Part shown: positions 33,009 to 40,805 of the stretch, piece by piece | How positions within the stretch are numbered: the stretch's first letter is position 1 | Layout: each line of letters begins with the position of its first letter | Assembly (NCBI GenBank): GCA_018816555.1 | Contig: JAHIVT010000035.1 | Coordinates: forward strand, 1 to 40,805 | DNA length: 40,805 nucleotides | From: Pseudomonadota bacterium | Lineage (GTDB): Bacteria; Desulfobacterota; Desulfobulbia; Desulfobulbales; SURF-16 | Reading direction: 5' to 3' | Notes under the pieces: generated by a model | The model's input: only the letters and a program-made list of their open reading frames with translations | The model's database searches: none | What the model was told of the DNA's origin: nothing | Made by a program: the position numbers and the translations under genes

Positions 33009-33677
33009 TCATTGTTCAGCGTGTCCGACAAGGTCGTCCAGGGGAATATCCTTACCCAGGGTAGTGCGGATGTGATCAGTCAACGCCTGCCAGTCTTGTC
33101 TGTGCAGCCAGTCAATCATATCCCTGTGGAGTAGATTTTCAAAAATGATTTTGTTTTTTTCATGGGGCAGGCCCATGTCAAGCACCAGGGGCCGCAACCT
33201 GCCGAGAACCTGGAGCAGCAGATCATAATCGTCTGTGTATTCTTTTTCCAGGTTTTTCCGCAAATGTTTGGCCAGGGCCGGACTTTTGCCCGCGGTTGAC
33301 ACGGAAATGGTCAGATCCCCCCGGCGCACCGTGGCCGGCAGGATGAAATTGCACCATTTGGGCACGTCGGCAACGTTAACGAGCAGATTGTGTGCCTCCG
33401 CCTCCCTGTAGACCGCTTCCTGCACGGTGACGTCATCGGTTGCGGCAATGACCAGGAAGGCGCCGGCCAGATCTCCCTGTTGGTAACCGCGCTTGAGCCA
33501 TTTGATGGAGTCGTCTTGGGCAAGAGGCGCCAGTTCCTCGTCAAGCTGGGGACTGATCACCGTTACCTTGCCATGGCTGGCCAGCAGTGACTTTGCCTTG
33601 CGTGCCGCCACCTTGCCTCCGCCGATGACGATGCAGTGGCGGGAGCGAATATTCAGGCTGATGGGAAAATAATTCAC
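33009..33677 (-). CDS. Precorrin-2 dehydrogenase / sirohydrochlorin ferrochelatase (Met8/CysG-N type)
   Basis: A 222-residue protein matching the Met8p/CysG N-terminal module. The NAD-binding GGGKVAARKAKSLL begins at residue 19, and the body includes NVADVPKWCNFILPATVRRGDLTISVSTAGKSPALAKHLR (two adjoining segments), where the catalytic Asp and dimer helices lie. It oxidises precorrin-2 to sirohydrochlorin and may insert iron to give siroheme, the cofactor of dissimilatory sulfite reductase. It starts with GTG, 5 nt after the MBL gene stop. The methyltransferase half of CysG is not fused and not nearby. Confidence 0.93.
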   Translation of the reverse strand: MNYFPISLNIRSRHCIVIGGGKVAARKAKSLLASHGKVTVISPQLDEELAPLAQDDSIKWLKRGYQQGDLAGAFLVIAATDDVTVQEAVYREAEAHNLLVNVADVPKWCNFILPATVRRGDLTISVSTAGKSPALAKHLRKNLEKEYTDDYDLLLQVLGRLRPLVLDMGLPHEKNKIIFENLLHRDMIDWLHRQDWQALTDHIRTTLGKDIPLDDLVGHAEQ

Positions 33678-33682
33678 GTTAA

Positions 33683-34315
33683 TTACTTTTTTTGAGGAAT
33701 ATGGACTTTTATCTTATTGACAAGTTTTGCGGCAAAACGTTCCGCGTCGGATTGCTCACCGACAATGGAGCCGAAATGCATGGGTACCGCAACCTTGGGA
33801 TTAATGTCAAGGGCTGCCTGCGCGGCCTCGTCTGCGGTCATGACATAGGTGCCGGAAACGGGCAGCAGGGCGATATCGGCCTTGTAGTCTGCCATCTCCG
33901 GGATGTGGTCGGTGTCTCCGGCATGGTAAAGGCGAACGCCCTCCACCGTGACGATAAAGCCGAGCCAGTTGTTGGCCTGGGGATGAAATTTTTTGTTGGT
34001 GTTATAAGCGCGGACCGCCTCGATGGTAAAAGGACCCCAGGTGATTGATTGCCCGGGCTGCATGGCTTTGACGTTGCCGGAGAGCTTTGCCGCCGATTCC
34101 GGTTCGGTGATGATAAGCGTTGATTCCTGCCTGATTTTTTTTATGTCATCAGGGGAAAAGTGATCATAATGTGCATGACTCACCAGGATCAAGTCGGCAG
34201 GAGGAAGATCGCCGGAAAGTTGAAACGGATCAAAATAGACGACCTGCCCTGCTGCACGCAGACGGAAGCAGTCATGCCCCAGCCAGTCAAGATTGCTCAG
34301 TATTTTGTCAATCAT
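33683..34315 (-). CDS. MBL-fold metal-dependent hydrolase, UlaG-like
   Basis: A 210-residue metallo-beta-lactamase-fold protein. The metal-binding motif is SHAHYDH(F), a variant of HxHxDH, with further ligands in YHAGDTDHIPE and the terminal VPMHFGS. The N-terminus WLGHDCFRL is usual for the UlaG/YtkL-like group. The substrate is unknown. ATG at 34315 has AAGGGGG upstream and begins the homology. It heads the apparent operon with the Met8-like, CcsA-like and hemA genes, an odd companion whose role there is unclear. Confidence 0.88.
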   Translation of the reverse strand: MIDKILSNLDWLGHDCFRLRAAGQVVYFDPFQLSGDLPPADLILVSHAHYDHFSPDDIKKIRQESTLIITEPESAAKLSGNVKAMQPGQSITWGPFTIEAVRAYNTNKKFHPQANNWLGFIVTVEGVRLYHAGDTDHIPEMADYKADIALLPVSGTYVMTADEAAQAALDINPKVAVPMHFGSIVGEQSDAERFAAKLVNKIKVHIPQKK

Positions 34316-34347
34316 AACATCCCCCTTGCGAGCGCGTTCAAGAATAT

Positions 34348-34376
34348 CTGCCAAAATTCACTTGTACTGCTATAAT
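34348..34376 (+). promoter_or_regulatory. Possible sigma-70 promoter of yjbQ
   Basis: A perfect -10, TATAAT (34371-34376), has CTGCCA 17 nt upstream as a weak -35. The start would be near 34383, 76 nt before the yjbQ ATG. Confidence 0.4.
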
Positions 34377-34458
34377 CAATTTGACTTCCCCCGTCATCCA
34401 CAATGTGGGTACCTTATTGATTTTGATATACATATATACATATTCCGCGGAGGAAAAT

Positions 34459-34854
34459 ATGCAAAAAGGAACAATCTCGGTGTCCACGTCAAACTCTATG
34501 GAGTTAGTCGATATCACTGCTAGGATAGAAAAAGAAATCGCAAAAAGCAAGATAACTGATGGTCTCTGCTATCTTTATAATCCCCATACCACCGCCGGGC
34601 TCACCATTAATGAAGGGGCGGATCCGGCGGTGCGGGCCGATATTATCAAGGCGTTGAAGAAGATCATTCCTTTCGGGCTGGATTATCAGCATCTGGAAGG
34701 CAACTCCCCCTCCCATGTGCTGGCTTCCCTGCTCGGTTCATCTGTGGTCGTCTTTGTGGATAACGGCAGATTGCAGCTCGGGACCTGGCAGAAGATTTTT
34801 TTCTGTGAGTTTGATGGGCCACGGTCAAGAAAGGTGCATTGGCGCGTGGGGTAA
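34459..34854 (+). CDS. yjbQ: YjbQ/UPF0047 family protein
   Basis: A 131-residue protein of the YjbQ family, with YNPHTTAGLTINEGADPAVRAD (as two adjoining parts), LEGNSPSHVLASLLGSS and GRLQLGTWQKIFFCEFDGPR, which carry the conserved His and Glu residues of its active-site-like pocket. Some members have a weak thiamine-phosphate synthase activity; the true role is not established. GCGGAGGAAAAT precedes the ATG. It converges with the PilZ gene, ending 4 nt from it. Confidence 0.92.
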   Translation: MQKGTISVSTSNSMELVDITARIEKEIAKSKITDGLCYLYNPHTTAGLTINEGADPAVRADIIKALKKIIPFGLDYQHLEGNSPSHVLASLLGSSVVVFVDNGRLQLGTWQKIFFCEFDGPRSRKVHWRVG

Positions 34855-34858
34855 GCAG

Positions 34859-35608
34859 CTATTGCTCCTGGACGCCCTTGCGCAGCTGGGCCAGTTCCCG
34901 CTGGCGGATATATTTCATGATCCGTTCCTCTTCGGTTCTGCCCGGGGAAAAACTGACACCCAGGCAGAAGCGGCGAAACTTGTTGTCGGCAAAGGAGCGG
35001 ACAATTTCGCCCTCTTTGATTTTAAAGCGCAGGGTTCCGTTTTCCGCCCCGGCTGCGGCATCGTCTGAGGGGATGGTGATGATGATGTTTCGTATGGTAT
35101 GATGCAGTTGGGGCAGGTCTTTGGGGTTCTTGGCGCAGAGCAGCATGCCGCCTGCGCTGAAATCCTGCATATTAAGCTTGCACTTTTTCTGGTTATACAG
35201 GAAAGTAGCCGTGCTTCCCTCCGGGAGATTGATGCGGTAGTGCTGCCGGCGCTGGAGGATGAATAATTCTTCCGGCAGTTTAATAACAAGGGCGTTTGCT
35301 GAAGACGACAGCAACTCGCCGGTGAAGTGGCTCCATAATTTTGCCGCATTGCGGAAGACCACCCTGAAGCTTGTGTGGGTAGCGGGCCAGTCTTTCGGTT
35401 TGTCGACCACCACTTTTTGGTGGTTGGCTTCAACGATAATCGTGCCACCTGACTGATACCCTTTGTGCAGCACGCTGACAAAGATTCGTTTTTCCTGAAG
35501 CCAGTTCAGCGTATTGCTGATGATTTGCCCGGATTTGGTATAATCATAGCCCGCTTGATGGGCAACCCAGCCGAAGAAGGCAGGGTCATTTTTTTTGTCT
35601 GATATCAT
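34859..35608 (-). CDS. PilZ-domain protein, probable c-di-GMP receptor
   Basis: A 249-residue soluble protein. The first 110 residues form a YcgR-like N-terminal region (helical start, then GGTIIVEANHQKVVVDKP). The PilZ domain follows, with both c-di-GMP-binding motifs: RRQHYR (RxxxR, about residue 118) and DFSAGGM (D/NxSxxG). Towards the C-terminus, LGVSFSPGRTEEERIMKYI is typical of PilZ ends. It would couple c-di-GMP to motility or surface behaviour. No flagellar or cyclase genes lie in the window, so the target is unknown. Confidence 0.88.
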   Translation of the reverse strand: MISDKKNDPAFFGWVAHQAGYDYTKSGQIISNTLNWLQEKRIFVSVLHKGYQSGGTIIVEANHQKVVVDKPKDWPATHTSFRVVFRNAAKLWSHFTGELLSSSANALVIKLPEELFILQRRQHYRINLPEGSTATFLYNQKKCKLNMQDFSAGGMLLCAKNPKDLPQLHHTIRNIIITIPSDDAAAGAENGTLRFKIKEGEIVRSFADNKFRRFCLGVSFSPGRTEEERIMKYIRQRELAQLRKGVQEQ

Positions 35609-35672
35609 GGGGATCGTTTGTTAGTAATTGAAATACATGTAAATAACATAGCAGATGGAGGGGTTGTAATCC

Positions 35673-35921
35673 ATGGAAAGATCACTCACCCAGAAAAAAA
35701 TCAACCCGACGGAAATGTGTTTCGGCCTCAACAGGGAGACCGATGAGCGCTCCCTTGCCGCTTTTCTGCAGCTGTTTGTAGCCCCTGCCATGCTGGAGGC
35801 ACTTATTCCCCGCCTCTCCGATGAAGATATCGATGCAACCGTTGATTTTCTCACCAGGCTTATGAAGAAGCATCTGCAGGAAGAAGAATATCATACCCTT
35901 TTTTTGAACGAGGATAAGTAG
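35673..35921 (+). CDS. Small hypothetical protein coupled to the UbiD-type gene
   Basis: Eighty-two residues, helical in appearance, acidic at the end (HLQEEEYHTLFLNEDK). The middle, LSDEDIDATVDFLTRLMKKHL, looks like two amphipathic helices. No family was recognised. GGAGGGG lies 9 nt before the ATG. Its stop overlaps the GTG start of the next gene (TAGTG), which indicates translational coupling, so a helper role for the UbiD-family enzyme is a fair guess. Confidence 0.7.
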   Translation: MERSLTQKKINPTEMCFGLNRETDERSLAAFLQLFVAPAMLEALIPRLSDEDIDATVDFLTRLMKKHLQEEEYHTLFLNEDK

Positions 35922-37699
35922 TGCATTACCCAATCATAAAAGATCTTCGCTCCTATATCAATGTTTTGCGCAAGGAAGAAGATCTGCTTGAGATAGACGT
36001 GGAGGTTGATCCGCATCTGGAAATTGCCGAGATACATCGCCGGGTTATCGCCCAGGGTGGACCCGCGCTGCTTTTTAACAAGGTAAAGGGTAGTCGCTTT
36101 CCCGTGGCTACCAATCTTTTCGGCACGGCGCGGCGCATGGAGATTTCCTTCGGGCATCGGGCCCAGCAGTTTGTCGCAGACCTGGTGCGGGCGGTTGAGC
36201 AGCTCATGCCGCCAACTTTTGGTAAAATCTGGTCAATGCGCGGCCTTGTGCCCCAGGCGGCAAGGATCGGCACCAAGATAGTGACGGGTGGTCCTATTCT
36301 GGATAACTGCATGAGGCCTGCCCGCTTGACCGAACTGCCCATGCTTACCTCCTGGAAAACGGACGGGGGCGCTTTTGTGACCCTGCCCCTGGTGTATACC
36401 GAGCATCCCGGCGGACGGGGCCATAATCTCGGTATGTACCGCATCCAGCGTTACGATGATGAGACTACGGGTATCCACTGGCAGATCCATAAAGGCGGCG
36501 GCTATCACTACCATGCGGCGGAGGCCCGCAATGAAAGCCTGCCCATGACCCTGTTCATCGGCGGTCCGCCGGCCCTGATCATGGCCGCCATTGCCCCGTT
36601 GCCGGAAAACCTGCCTGAGCTGATGCTGGCCTCATTACTGCTGGGCGAGAAGCTTCCCATGGTGAAAGATCCGGCCGGTGGCCACAATTTGGTCGCCAAT
36701 GTGGAGTTTGCCGTCAAGGGTATGGTGCCGCCCCATATGCGCCGCCCGGAAGGTCCCTTTGGCGATCATTACGGCTATAACTCCCTGACCCATGACTACC
36801 CTGTTTTCCAGGTTGATCGCCTTTATCATCGCCAGGACGCCATTTATCCGGCCACGGTGGTTGGCCGTCCCAAACAGGAGGACTTTTATATCGGCGATTT
36901 CCTCCAGGATCTGCTTTCGCCGCTTTTCCCCATGGTCATGAGTGGGGTGAAACAGCTCAAAACATTCGGCGAGGCAGGTTTCCACTGTCTGGCCGCCGCC
37001 CGGGTCACTGATCGCTATCCCCGGGAGGCCTTTGCCTCCGGACTGCGCATACTTGGTGAAGGCCAGCTGTCGCTGACGAAATTTCTCATCATAACGGACG
37101 GGGATGTCGATATCGATAATTTCGCCACCCTGTGGGTGCATGTGCTGGAAAGGGTGAACTGGCAGCAGGATCTTTTTGTTTTTGCCAATGTCTCCCAGGA
37201 TACCCTTGATTATACCGGCCCTTCGGTCAATAACGGCTCAAAGGCGCTGCTGATGGGGCTTGGTCGAGAAGTCAAGAACGTGTTGCCCCGCTCTTTTCAT
37301 GGGGAGTTGCCCTCCGGTTGTACCGCGGCCGAGGCCTTTTTGCCCGGCACCCTGGTTGTGGAGTGTGCAGGATATGAGACTGAAAAGTCTCTGCCCCAGA
37401 GGGTTGCCTCAGCGTCAGCCTTTGCCGAATGGCCGGTTGTGCTGCTGGTGGATAATTTGCAGGAGGCGACGGTCAGTCTGCAGGAGTTTGTCTGGACCTT
37501 TTTTACCCGTTTTGAACCGGCGGCAGATATTTATTGCGCCAGTCAGAGTGTCCGACGTTTTCATGTGGGGCTTGCGCCGCCCATTGTCTTTGATTGCCGC
37601 TTAAAGCCCTGGTATCCCCATGTGCTTGAGGTGGATCCCGATACCAAAAGGCTCGTTGACGCAAAAATAGACTCTCTGCTGCCGAAGAATCTGCGTTGA
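35921..37699 (+). CDS. UbiD-family prenylated-flavin decarboxylase
   Basis: A 592-residue enzyme of the UbiD (prFMN-dependent decarboxylase) family, longer than the roughly 490 residues of classical UbiD. Family motifs include GMYRIQRYD...GIHWQIHKGG (about 171-193) and EGPFGDHYGY (from E277), which hold the catalytic Glu and the flavin and metal contacts. Candidate substrates are the 6-amino-6-deoxyfutalosine-pathway naphthoate (MqnL role) or 4-hydroxybenzoate derivatives; menaquinone synthesis is likeliest in this kind of organism, but that is inference. GTG is taken as start, with GAGG upstream and overlap with the preceding stop. The UbiX-type prFMN maker is not in the window. Confidence 0.88.
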   Translation: MHYPIIKDLRSYINVLRKEEDLLEIDVEVDPHLEIAEIHRRVIAQGGPALLFNKVKGSRFPVATNLFGTARRMEISFGHRAQQFVADLVRAVEQLMPPTFGKIWSMRGLVPQAARIGTKIVTGGPILDNCMRPARLTELPMLTSWKTDGGAFVTLPLVYTEHPGGRGHNLGMYRIQRYDDETTGIHWQIHKGGGYHYHAAEARNESLPMTLFIGGPPALIMAAIAPLPENLPELMLASLLLGEKLPMVKDPAGGHNLVANVEFAVKGMVPPHMRRPEGPFGDHYGYNSLTHDYPVFQVDRLYHRQDAIYPATVVGRPKQEDFYIGDFLQDLLSPLFPMVMSGVKQLKTFGEAGFHCLAAARVTDRYPREAFASGLRILGEGQLSLTKFLIITDGDVDIDNFATLWVHVLERVNWQQDLFVFANVSQDTLDYTGPSVNNGSKALLMGLGREVKNVLPRSFHGELPSGCTAAEAFLPGTLVVECAGYETEKSLPQRVASASAFAEWPVVLLVDNLQEATVSLQEFVWTFFTRFEPAADIYCASQSVRRFHVGLAPPIVFDCRLKPWYPHVLEVDPDTKRLVDAKIDSLLPKNLR

Positions 37700-37911
37700 T
37701 CCAGGTCGTGGCAGGATATTTGCAATTAATTGTTTTTACAGAAACAATGAGGCAGATTTTGCCTAGGTCAAAAAAACGATCCAACAAGTGGGTTCTGCAT
37801 TTTTATTAATGAATTTTTTTTTTTGCCGATATGTTATATTGAAGTTATGTTAAACAGGCTAATGAGGGAAGCAGCAAGCAATCGCGGTTTGATCCTCAGT
37901 GGAGGGACGAG

Positions 37912-38346
37912 ATGAAGATAACTAATCTTCAGGGAATACAAAATAGCGGTCAGTCCGACCAGAAAAGGTCAAAACCCATATCCGGCGCTGATTTTAAAGA
38001 TCTGCTGGAAGCAGAGTTGCTGTCAGTATCTTCCTCTGCAGATTCAGGCTCCGCCACCCAGATCTCTTCCGCCGGTCAGGTTAGCCCTGGATTGCGTATT
38101 GAGAGTCTCTCCGTGGCTGAAGCGACAATTAACACGCTGGAGTCCTTTGGATCCGCTTTAAATAATCTGCGCCTGCCGGCAGAGGATCTGGAACCGCTGG
38201 TTGAGGCGCTGGAGGAGGATACCGGCTCTATTCTTGGTCTGAAGGAAAAACTTCCGGCCGAAGATCCCCTTGCAAAACTTCTTGACCGGGTTGCCACGGT
38301 TTCCTACGTTGAGGCGGCCAAGTATCGGAGAGGGGATTATCAATAG
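37912..38346 (+). CDS. Hypothetical protein, 144 residues
   Basis: A soluble acidic protein without signal peptide or membrane segment. The first 70 residues are low in complexity and Ser/Gln-rich (ISGADFKDLLEAELLSVSSS). The remainder is helical, with EATINTLESFGSALNN, LEPLVEALEEDTGSILGLKEKL and the end DPLAKLLDRVATVSYVEAAKYRRGDY. I recall similar C-termini in unnamed Desulfobacterota proteins but no function. GGAGGGACGAG precedes the ATG. It is followed by the pseudouridine synthase gene 34 nt later. Confidence 0.75.
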   Translation: MKITNLQGIQNSGQSDQKRSKPISGADFKDLLEAELLSVSSSADSGSATQISSAGQVSPGLRIESLSVAEATINTLESFGSALNNLRLPAEDLEPLVEALEEDTGSILGLKEKLPAEDPLAKLLDRVATVSYVEAAKYRRGDYQ

Positions 38347-38380
38347 GCAACATTGTTGTTCCCCTTACCCGCTCCAGTAA

Positions 38381-39097
38381 ATGAAAGAGCGCCTGCAGAA
38401 AATTCTTGCCCGGTCAGGAGCCGGTTCCCGTCGCACGGCTGAACAGTATATCAGCGAGGGGAGAGTCTCCATCGACGGCATGATTGTCACCGACATGGGG
38501 ATCAAAGTTGATCCCGCTGATCATGAGATTTGCCTGAACGGCAAGCCCATCCATTCCTCTGAAGAAAAAATCTATATTCTGCTCAATAAGCCAACCGGCT
38601 ACGTCACCACCCTGAGTGATCCCCAGGGGCGCCCCATTGTCACCTCGCTGCTTACGGGAATCGACCAGCGGGTATTCCCGGTGGGCAGGCTTGATCTCGA
38701 TACGGAAGGGGCATTGCTGCTCACCAATGATGGAGAACTTGCCCAGCACATCCTGCATCCGAGTTTTGAGATCACGAAAACCTATGCGGCAAAAGTTATC
38801 GGCCGCCCGTCCGTTGACTCCATAGAACGCCTGGCTAAAGGGATAGAGCTGGAAGGACGTCGCACCTCGCCTGCCAAACTTAAGGTAATCCGGGAAACCG
38901 TGCGGTTTTCCGTTATCGAAATAACGATCCATGAGGGGAGAAAGCGCCAGGTGCGAAAAATGTTCGCCGCCATCGGCCATCATGTCCTGGAACTGAAACG
39001 TATCGCTTATGGCAGACTGAAACTTGGCTCTTTGCCCACCGGCAAATTCAGAATCATCGGCAAAAAGGATATCGAAAAGATCCTTGCCGGCAAATAG
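38381..39097 (+). CDS. rluB: Pseudouridine synthase, RsuA/RluB/E/F family
   Basis: A 238-residue enzyme with an N-terminal S4 RNA-binding domain (ERLQKILARSGAGSRRTAEQ, ISEGRVSIDG) and the RsuA-type catalytic domain. The catalytic Asp is in GRLDLDTEGALLLTNDGELA; LNKPTGYVTT and EGRKRQVRKM complete the family pattern. RluB, modifying 23S helix 90-92, is likelier than RsuA by general similarity, but the exact target is not certain. The ribosome-binding site before ATG is weak. Confidence 0.9.
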   Translation: MKERLQKILARSGAGSRRTAEQYISEGRVSIDGMIVTDMGIKVDPADHEICLNGKPIHSSEEKIYILLNKPTGYVTTLSDPQGRPIVTSLLTGIDQRVFPVGRLDLDTEGALLLTNDGELAQHILHPSFEITKTYAAKVIGRPSVDSIERLAKGIELEGRRTSPAKLKVIRETVRFSVIEITIHEGRKRQVRKMFAAIGHHVLELKRIAYGRLKLGSLPTGKFRIIGKKDIEKILAGK

Positions 39098-39143
39098 ATT
39101 TCCGCCTCTTTCAGTAAAAATTGTATTTTTTTTGCAAAATGCC

Positions 39144-39171
39144 TTTACATTCCGACATTTATCTGTATAAG
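39144..39171 (+). promoter_or_regulatory. Sigma-70-type promoter upstream of the HU/IHF gene
   Basis: TTTACA (39144-39149) and TATAAG (39166-39171), each 5 of 6 consensus bases, are spaced 16 nt. The start near 39178 would leave a 160-nt leader before the HU/IHF ATG. Within it AAAAGGAGCA precedes a four-codon frame (MSGG), which is probably chance. Confidence 0.45.
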
Positions 39172-39339
39172 ATAATTTCGTTAGATTTGAAAAAAGGAGC
39201 AATGTCGGGCGGTTAGAGATTTGACTCGCGATGTCGTCGAAATACGCTACTGTCGATTATTTTTAGTAAAAGCATGCGGTTACATATTGCATAGAGAATG
39301 TGTAACATTGTTTATAACTGATACGTTCGGGAGACCAAG

Positions 39340-39621
39340 ATGAACAAATCAGAATTGATTGAGGCCATTGCCCAGCAGGAAAATTTGCCTCATAGGGAAG
39401 CCAGCTCAATCACCAATACCATTCTGGAGACCATGATTGACACCTTGGCATCCGGTGAGAGTATCGAGATCAGGGGCTTTGGCAGTTTTGTCATCAAGGA
39501 GTATCAATCATATCAGGGGCGCAATCCCAAAACAGGGGAGAAAATTGAGGTCCCACCGAAAAAGCTTCCTTTCTTCAAGGTGGGAAAGGAACTGAAAGAA
39601 CGTGTGAACGAAAGCTCCTAA
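39340..39621 (+). CDS. HU/IHF-family DNA-binding protein
   Basis: A 93-residue histone-like protein that bends DNA in the nucleoid. The family signature IEIRGFGSFVIKEYQSYQGR and the arm residues GRNPKTGEKIEVPPKKLPFFKVGK are complete. PFFKVGKELKERVN at the end is IHF-beta-like, and the beta-arm Pro is present (NPKTG). HU against IHF cannot be settled by eye. It has its own promoter candidate. Confidence 0.93.
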   Translation: MNKSELIEAIAQQENLPHREASSITNTILETMIDTLASGESIEIRGFGSFVIKEYQSYQGRNPKTGEKIEVPPKKLPFFKVGKELKERVNESS

Positions 39622-39651
39622 CGTCCGGTCTCCCTTACTTCCTTTTGCGTC

Positions 39652-39689
39652 TATCTCCCCCTCTCGGCAAAGAATGGGAGGGGGAGATA
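39652..39689. other. Perfect 11-bp hairpin between convergent genes
   Basis: TATCTCCCCCT pairs with AGGGGGAGATA across a 16-nt loop. It lies between the HU/IHF stop and the rimO stop. There is no T-run on either side, so it may be a 3' mRNA stabiliser or a Rho-assisted end rather than an intrinsic terminator. Confidence 0.5.
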
Positions 39690-39691
39690 AC

Positions 39692-40805
39692 CTATGCGTC
39701 CTGTGATGAGCCGGCAATCACACCCACCAGATCATATGGATGCGCTTCCGTAATCTTGACCATGACAATTTCTCCTGCTGCACACTGACCATCAGTGATG
39801 TACACGCATCCGTCTATTTCCGGCGCCTGTGTCCGCGTTCTTCCTTCCAGCAGCAAATCTGTCTCTTGACTTAATCCTTCCACCAGCACCGGGACAGTCC
39901 TGCCGACAAGCTCTTGGTTTTTTTTAAGAGAAATCTGCGCTTGCAGCCCCATCAGATAATCGTGACGTTGTTGTTTGATTTCCTCTGTGCATTGATCGGC
40001 AAAATGTTCGGCGGCACAGCCTTCTTCATTGGAATAGGTGAAAATTCCCACGTTATTGAGCTGATATGTGTTGAGGAAATCGGCCAGTTCTTCCACGTCA
40101 GCGTCCGTTTCTCCAGGGAATCCGACGATGAAGGTTGTGCGGATGGCAGCCTCCGGCACCTTGCTGCGAATGCGTTCCAGCAGTTCATGCACCTGCCGGC
40201 TGGTAAAGGGACGATTCATTTTCTTGAGCACCTTGCTGCTGATGTGCTGCAGGGGGATATCCAGGTAGCTGAGCAAGCGGTCCTCATCCGCCATGAGAGA
40301 CAGGAGATCAGTGCTGATGCGGTTGGGGTAGAGGTAAAGAAGTCGGATCCAGTCTGCAGTGCACGAGTCTAAAATGGTGGTGATCAGTGCCGGCAGTTTT
40401 TTCCCCTTAGCACCGAGATCAATGCCGTAGGCCGTGACATCCTGGCCGACCAGCGTGAGTTCCCGCACACCTGCCTCAGCCAATCTCGCCGCCTCTCTTG
40501 CCAAGTCAGCCATGGGGCGACTGCGCAATGGGCCGCGGATGGAAGGGATGAGGCAGTAAGAGCAGCGGTTGGAGCAGCCTTCGGAAATTTTCAGATAAGC
40601 CCGGTGGGGAGGGGTTGAAATTTTTCTGGGCAGGGCCGAGTTCATGAGAAAGCGCGGTGTGGGGACAATAAGGCGGCTCTGTTGTTTATCCGGATCTGCC
40701 ACCAGGGCCGCTATGTTGTGGAAGCCGTCCACGCCGATAAAGAGATCAACCTCAGGAAATTCCTCTGGCAATTCCTTGCCGTAGCGCTGTACCATGCAGC
40801 CTGTC
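39692..40805 (-). CDS. rimO: Ribosomal protein S12 methylthiotransferase RimO, partial at right edge
   Basis: The C-terminal 370 or so residues are visible; the start lies beyond the window. The radical-SAM cluster motif is SEGCSNRCSYCLIPSIRGPL (CxxxCxxC), whose IPSIRGPLRSR continuation points to RimO rather than MiaB. A C-terminal TRAM domain (about 60 residues, ELVGRTVPVLVEG) is present. TGCMVQRYG at the edge belongs to the N-terminal UPF0004 domain with the third cysteine of the second cluster. The enzyme methylthiolates the conserved Asp of ribosomal protein S12. Confidence 0.95.
   Translation of the reverse strand, partial: TGCMVQRYGKELPEEFPEVDLFIGVDGFHNIAALVADPDKQQSRLIVPTPRFLMNSALPRKISTPPHRAYLKISEGCSNRCSYCLIPSIRGPLRSRPMADLAREAARLAEAGVRELTLVGQDVTAYGIDLGAKGKKLPALITTILDSCTADWIRLLYLYPNRISTDLLSLMADEDRLLSYLDIPLQHISSKVLKKMNRPFTSRQVHELLERIRSKVPEAAIRTTFIVGFPGETDADVEELADFLNTYQLNNVGIFTYSNEEGCAAEHFADQCTEEIKQQRHDYLMGLQAQISLKKNQELVGRTVPVLVEGLSQETDLLLEGRTRTQAPEIDGCVYITDGQCAAGEIVMVKITEAHPYDLVGVIAGSSQDA

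Noticed and set aside
39202-39216. Four-codon MSGG leader behind AAAAGGAGCA, upstream of the HU/IHF gene
   Set aside because: Too short to separate from chance; no attenuator-like hairpin follows.
1-40805. CRISPR array or prophage
   Set aside because: No regularly spaced repeats and no phage structural, lysis or integrase genes were seen.

Overview
The window looks like chromosome from a sulfate-reducing or sulfur-disproportionating member of the Desulfobacterota, probably near the Desulfobulbales. This is inferred from gene content, not from a marker tree. Pointers are a secreted pentaheme cytochrome c, a TSUP-type sulfite/sulfate exporter with a small membrane partner, an SLC13 anion permease, rubredoxin, a long UbiD-family decarboxylase, a siroheme/heme operon (Met8-like, CcsA-like, hemA) and the block rpmH-rnpA-yidD-yidC-jag-mnmE. 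Most core genes are GC-rich; 5.4-10.3 kb is visibly AT-richer and reads as accessory DNA.

Layout. 1-727 (minus): three related small hydrophobic proteins, probably one operon, behind a good sigma-54-type promoter match with an upstream palindrome. 1.2-3.5 kb: peroxiredoxin divergent from the pentaheme cytochrome. 3.7-5.0 kb: rhlE. 5.2-5.4 kb: 3' remnant of an ABC-2 permease. 5.9-10.3 kb: four plus-strand genes (unknown; DUF262/DUF1524 single-chain restriction-like protein; PD-(D/E)XK-like protein; second-type RsgA GTPase). Each is followed by an attC-like folded site, so this looks like an integron gene-cassette array with no integrase in view. 10.3-10.6 kb: a 37-codon lysine-rich gene, a shared terminator and tRNA-Arg(UCG). 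11.3-16.4 kb: two translationally coupled paralogous dikinase-like proteins. They keep the ATP-grasp and phospho-histidine domains but have an unfamiliar C-terminal module in place of the PEP/pyruvate barrel. 16.4-17.1 kb: a PPP-family phosphatase, convergent with them.

17.2-25.8 kb: TSUP exporter and partner, a gene-poor kilobase with a possible transposase scrap, SLC13/TrkA-C permease, bioA, hpt, rubredoxin, and a cNMP-binding/HDOD regulator. 25.8-30.7 kb (minus): mnmE, jag, yidC, yidD, rnpA and rpmH (membrane protein insertion, RNase P, tRNA modification), driven by a strong sigma-70 promoter just beyond the hemA stop. dnaA is not adjacent to rpmH. 30.9-34.3 kb (minus): MBL hydrolase, Met8-like, CcsA-like, hemA, apparently one tetrapyrrole/cytochrome operon. 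34.4-40.8 kb: yjbQ, a PilZ protein, a small acidic protein coupled to the UbiD-type decarboxylase, an unknown 144-residue protein, rluB-type pseudouridine synthase, an HU/IHF protein, and rimO running off the right edge.

The strongest candidates for something undescribed are the attC-like cassette array with its restriction-like and RsgA cargo, the tandem dikinase-like pair with the unknown C-terminal domain, and the sigma-54-linked operon of small membrane proteins.
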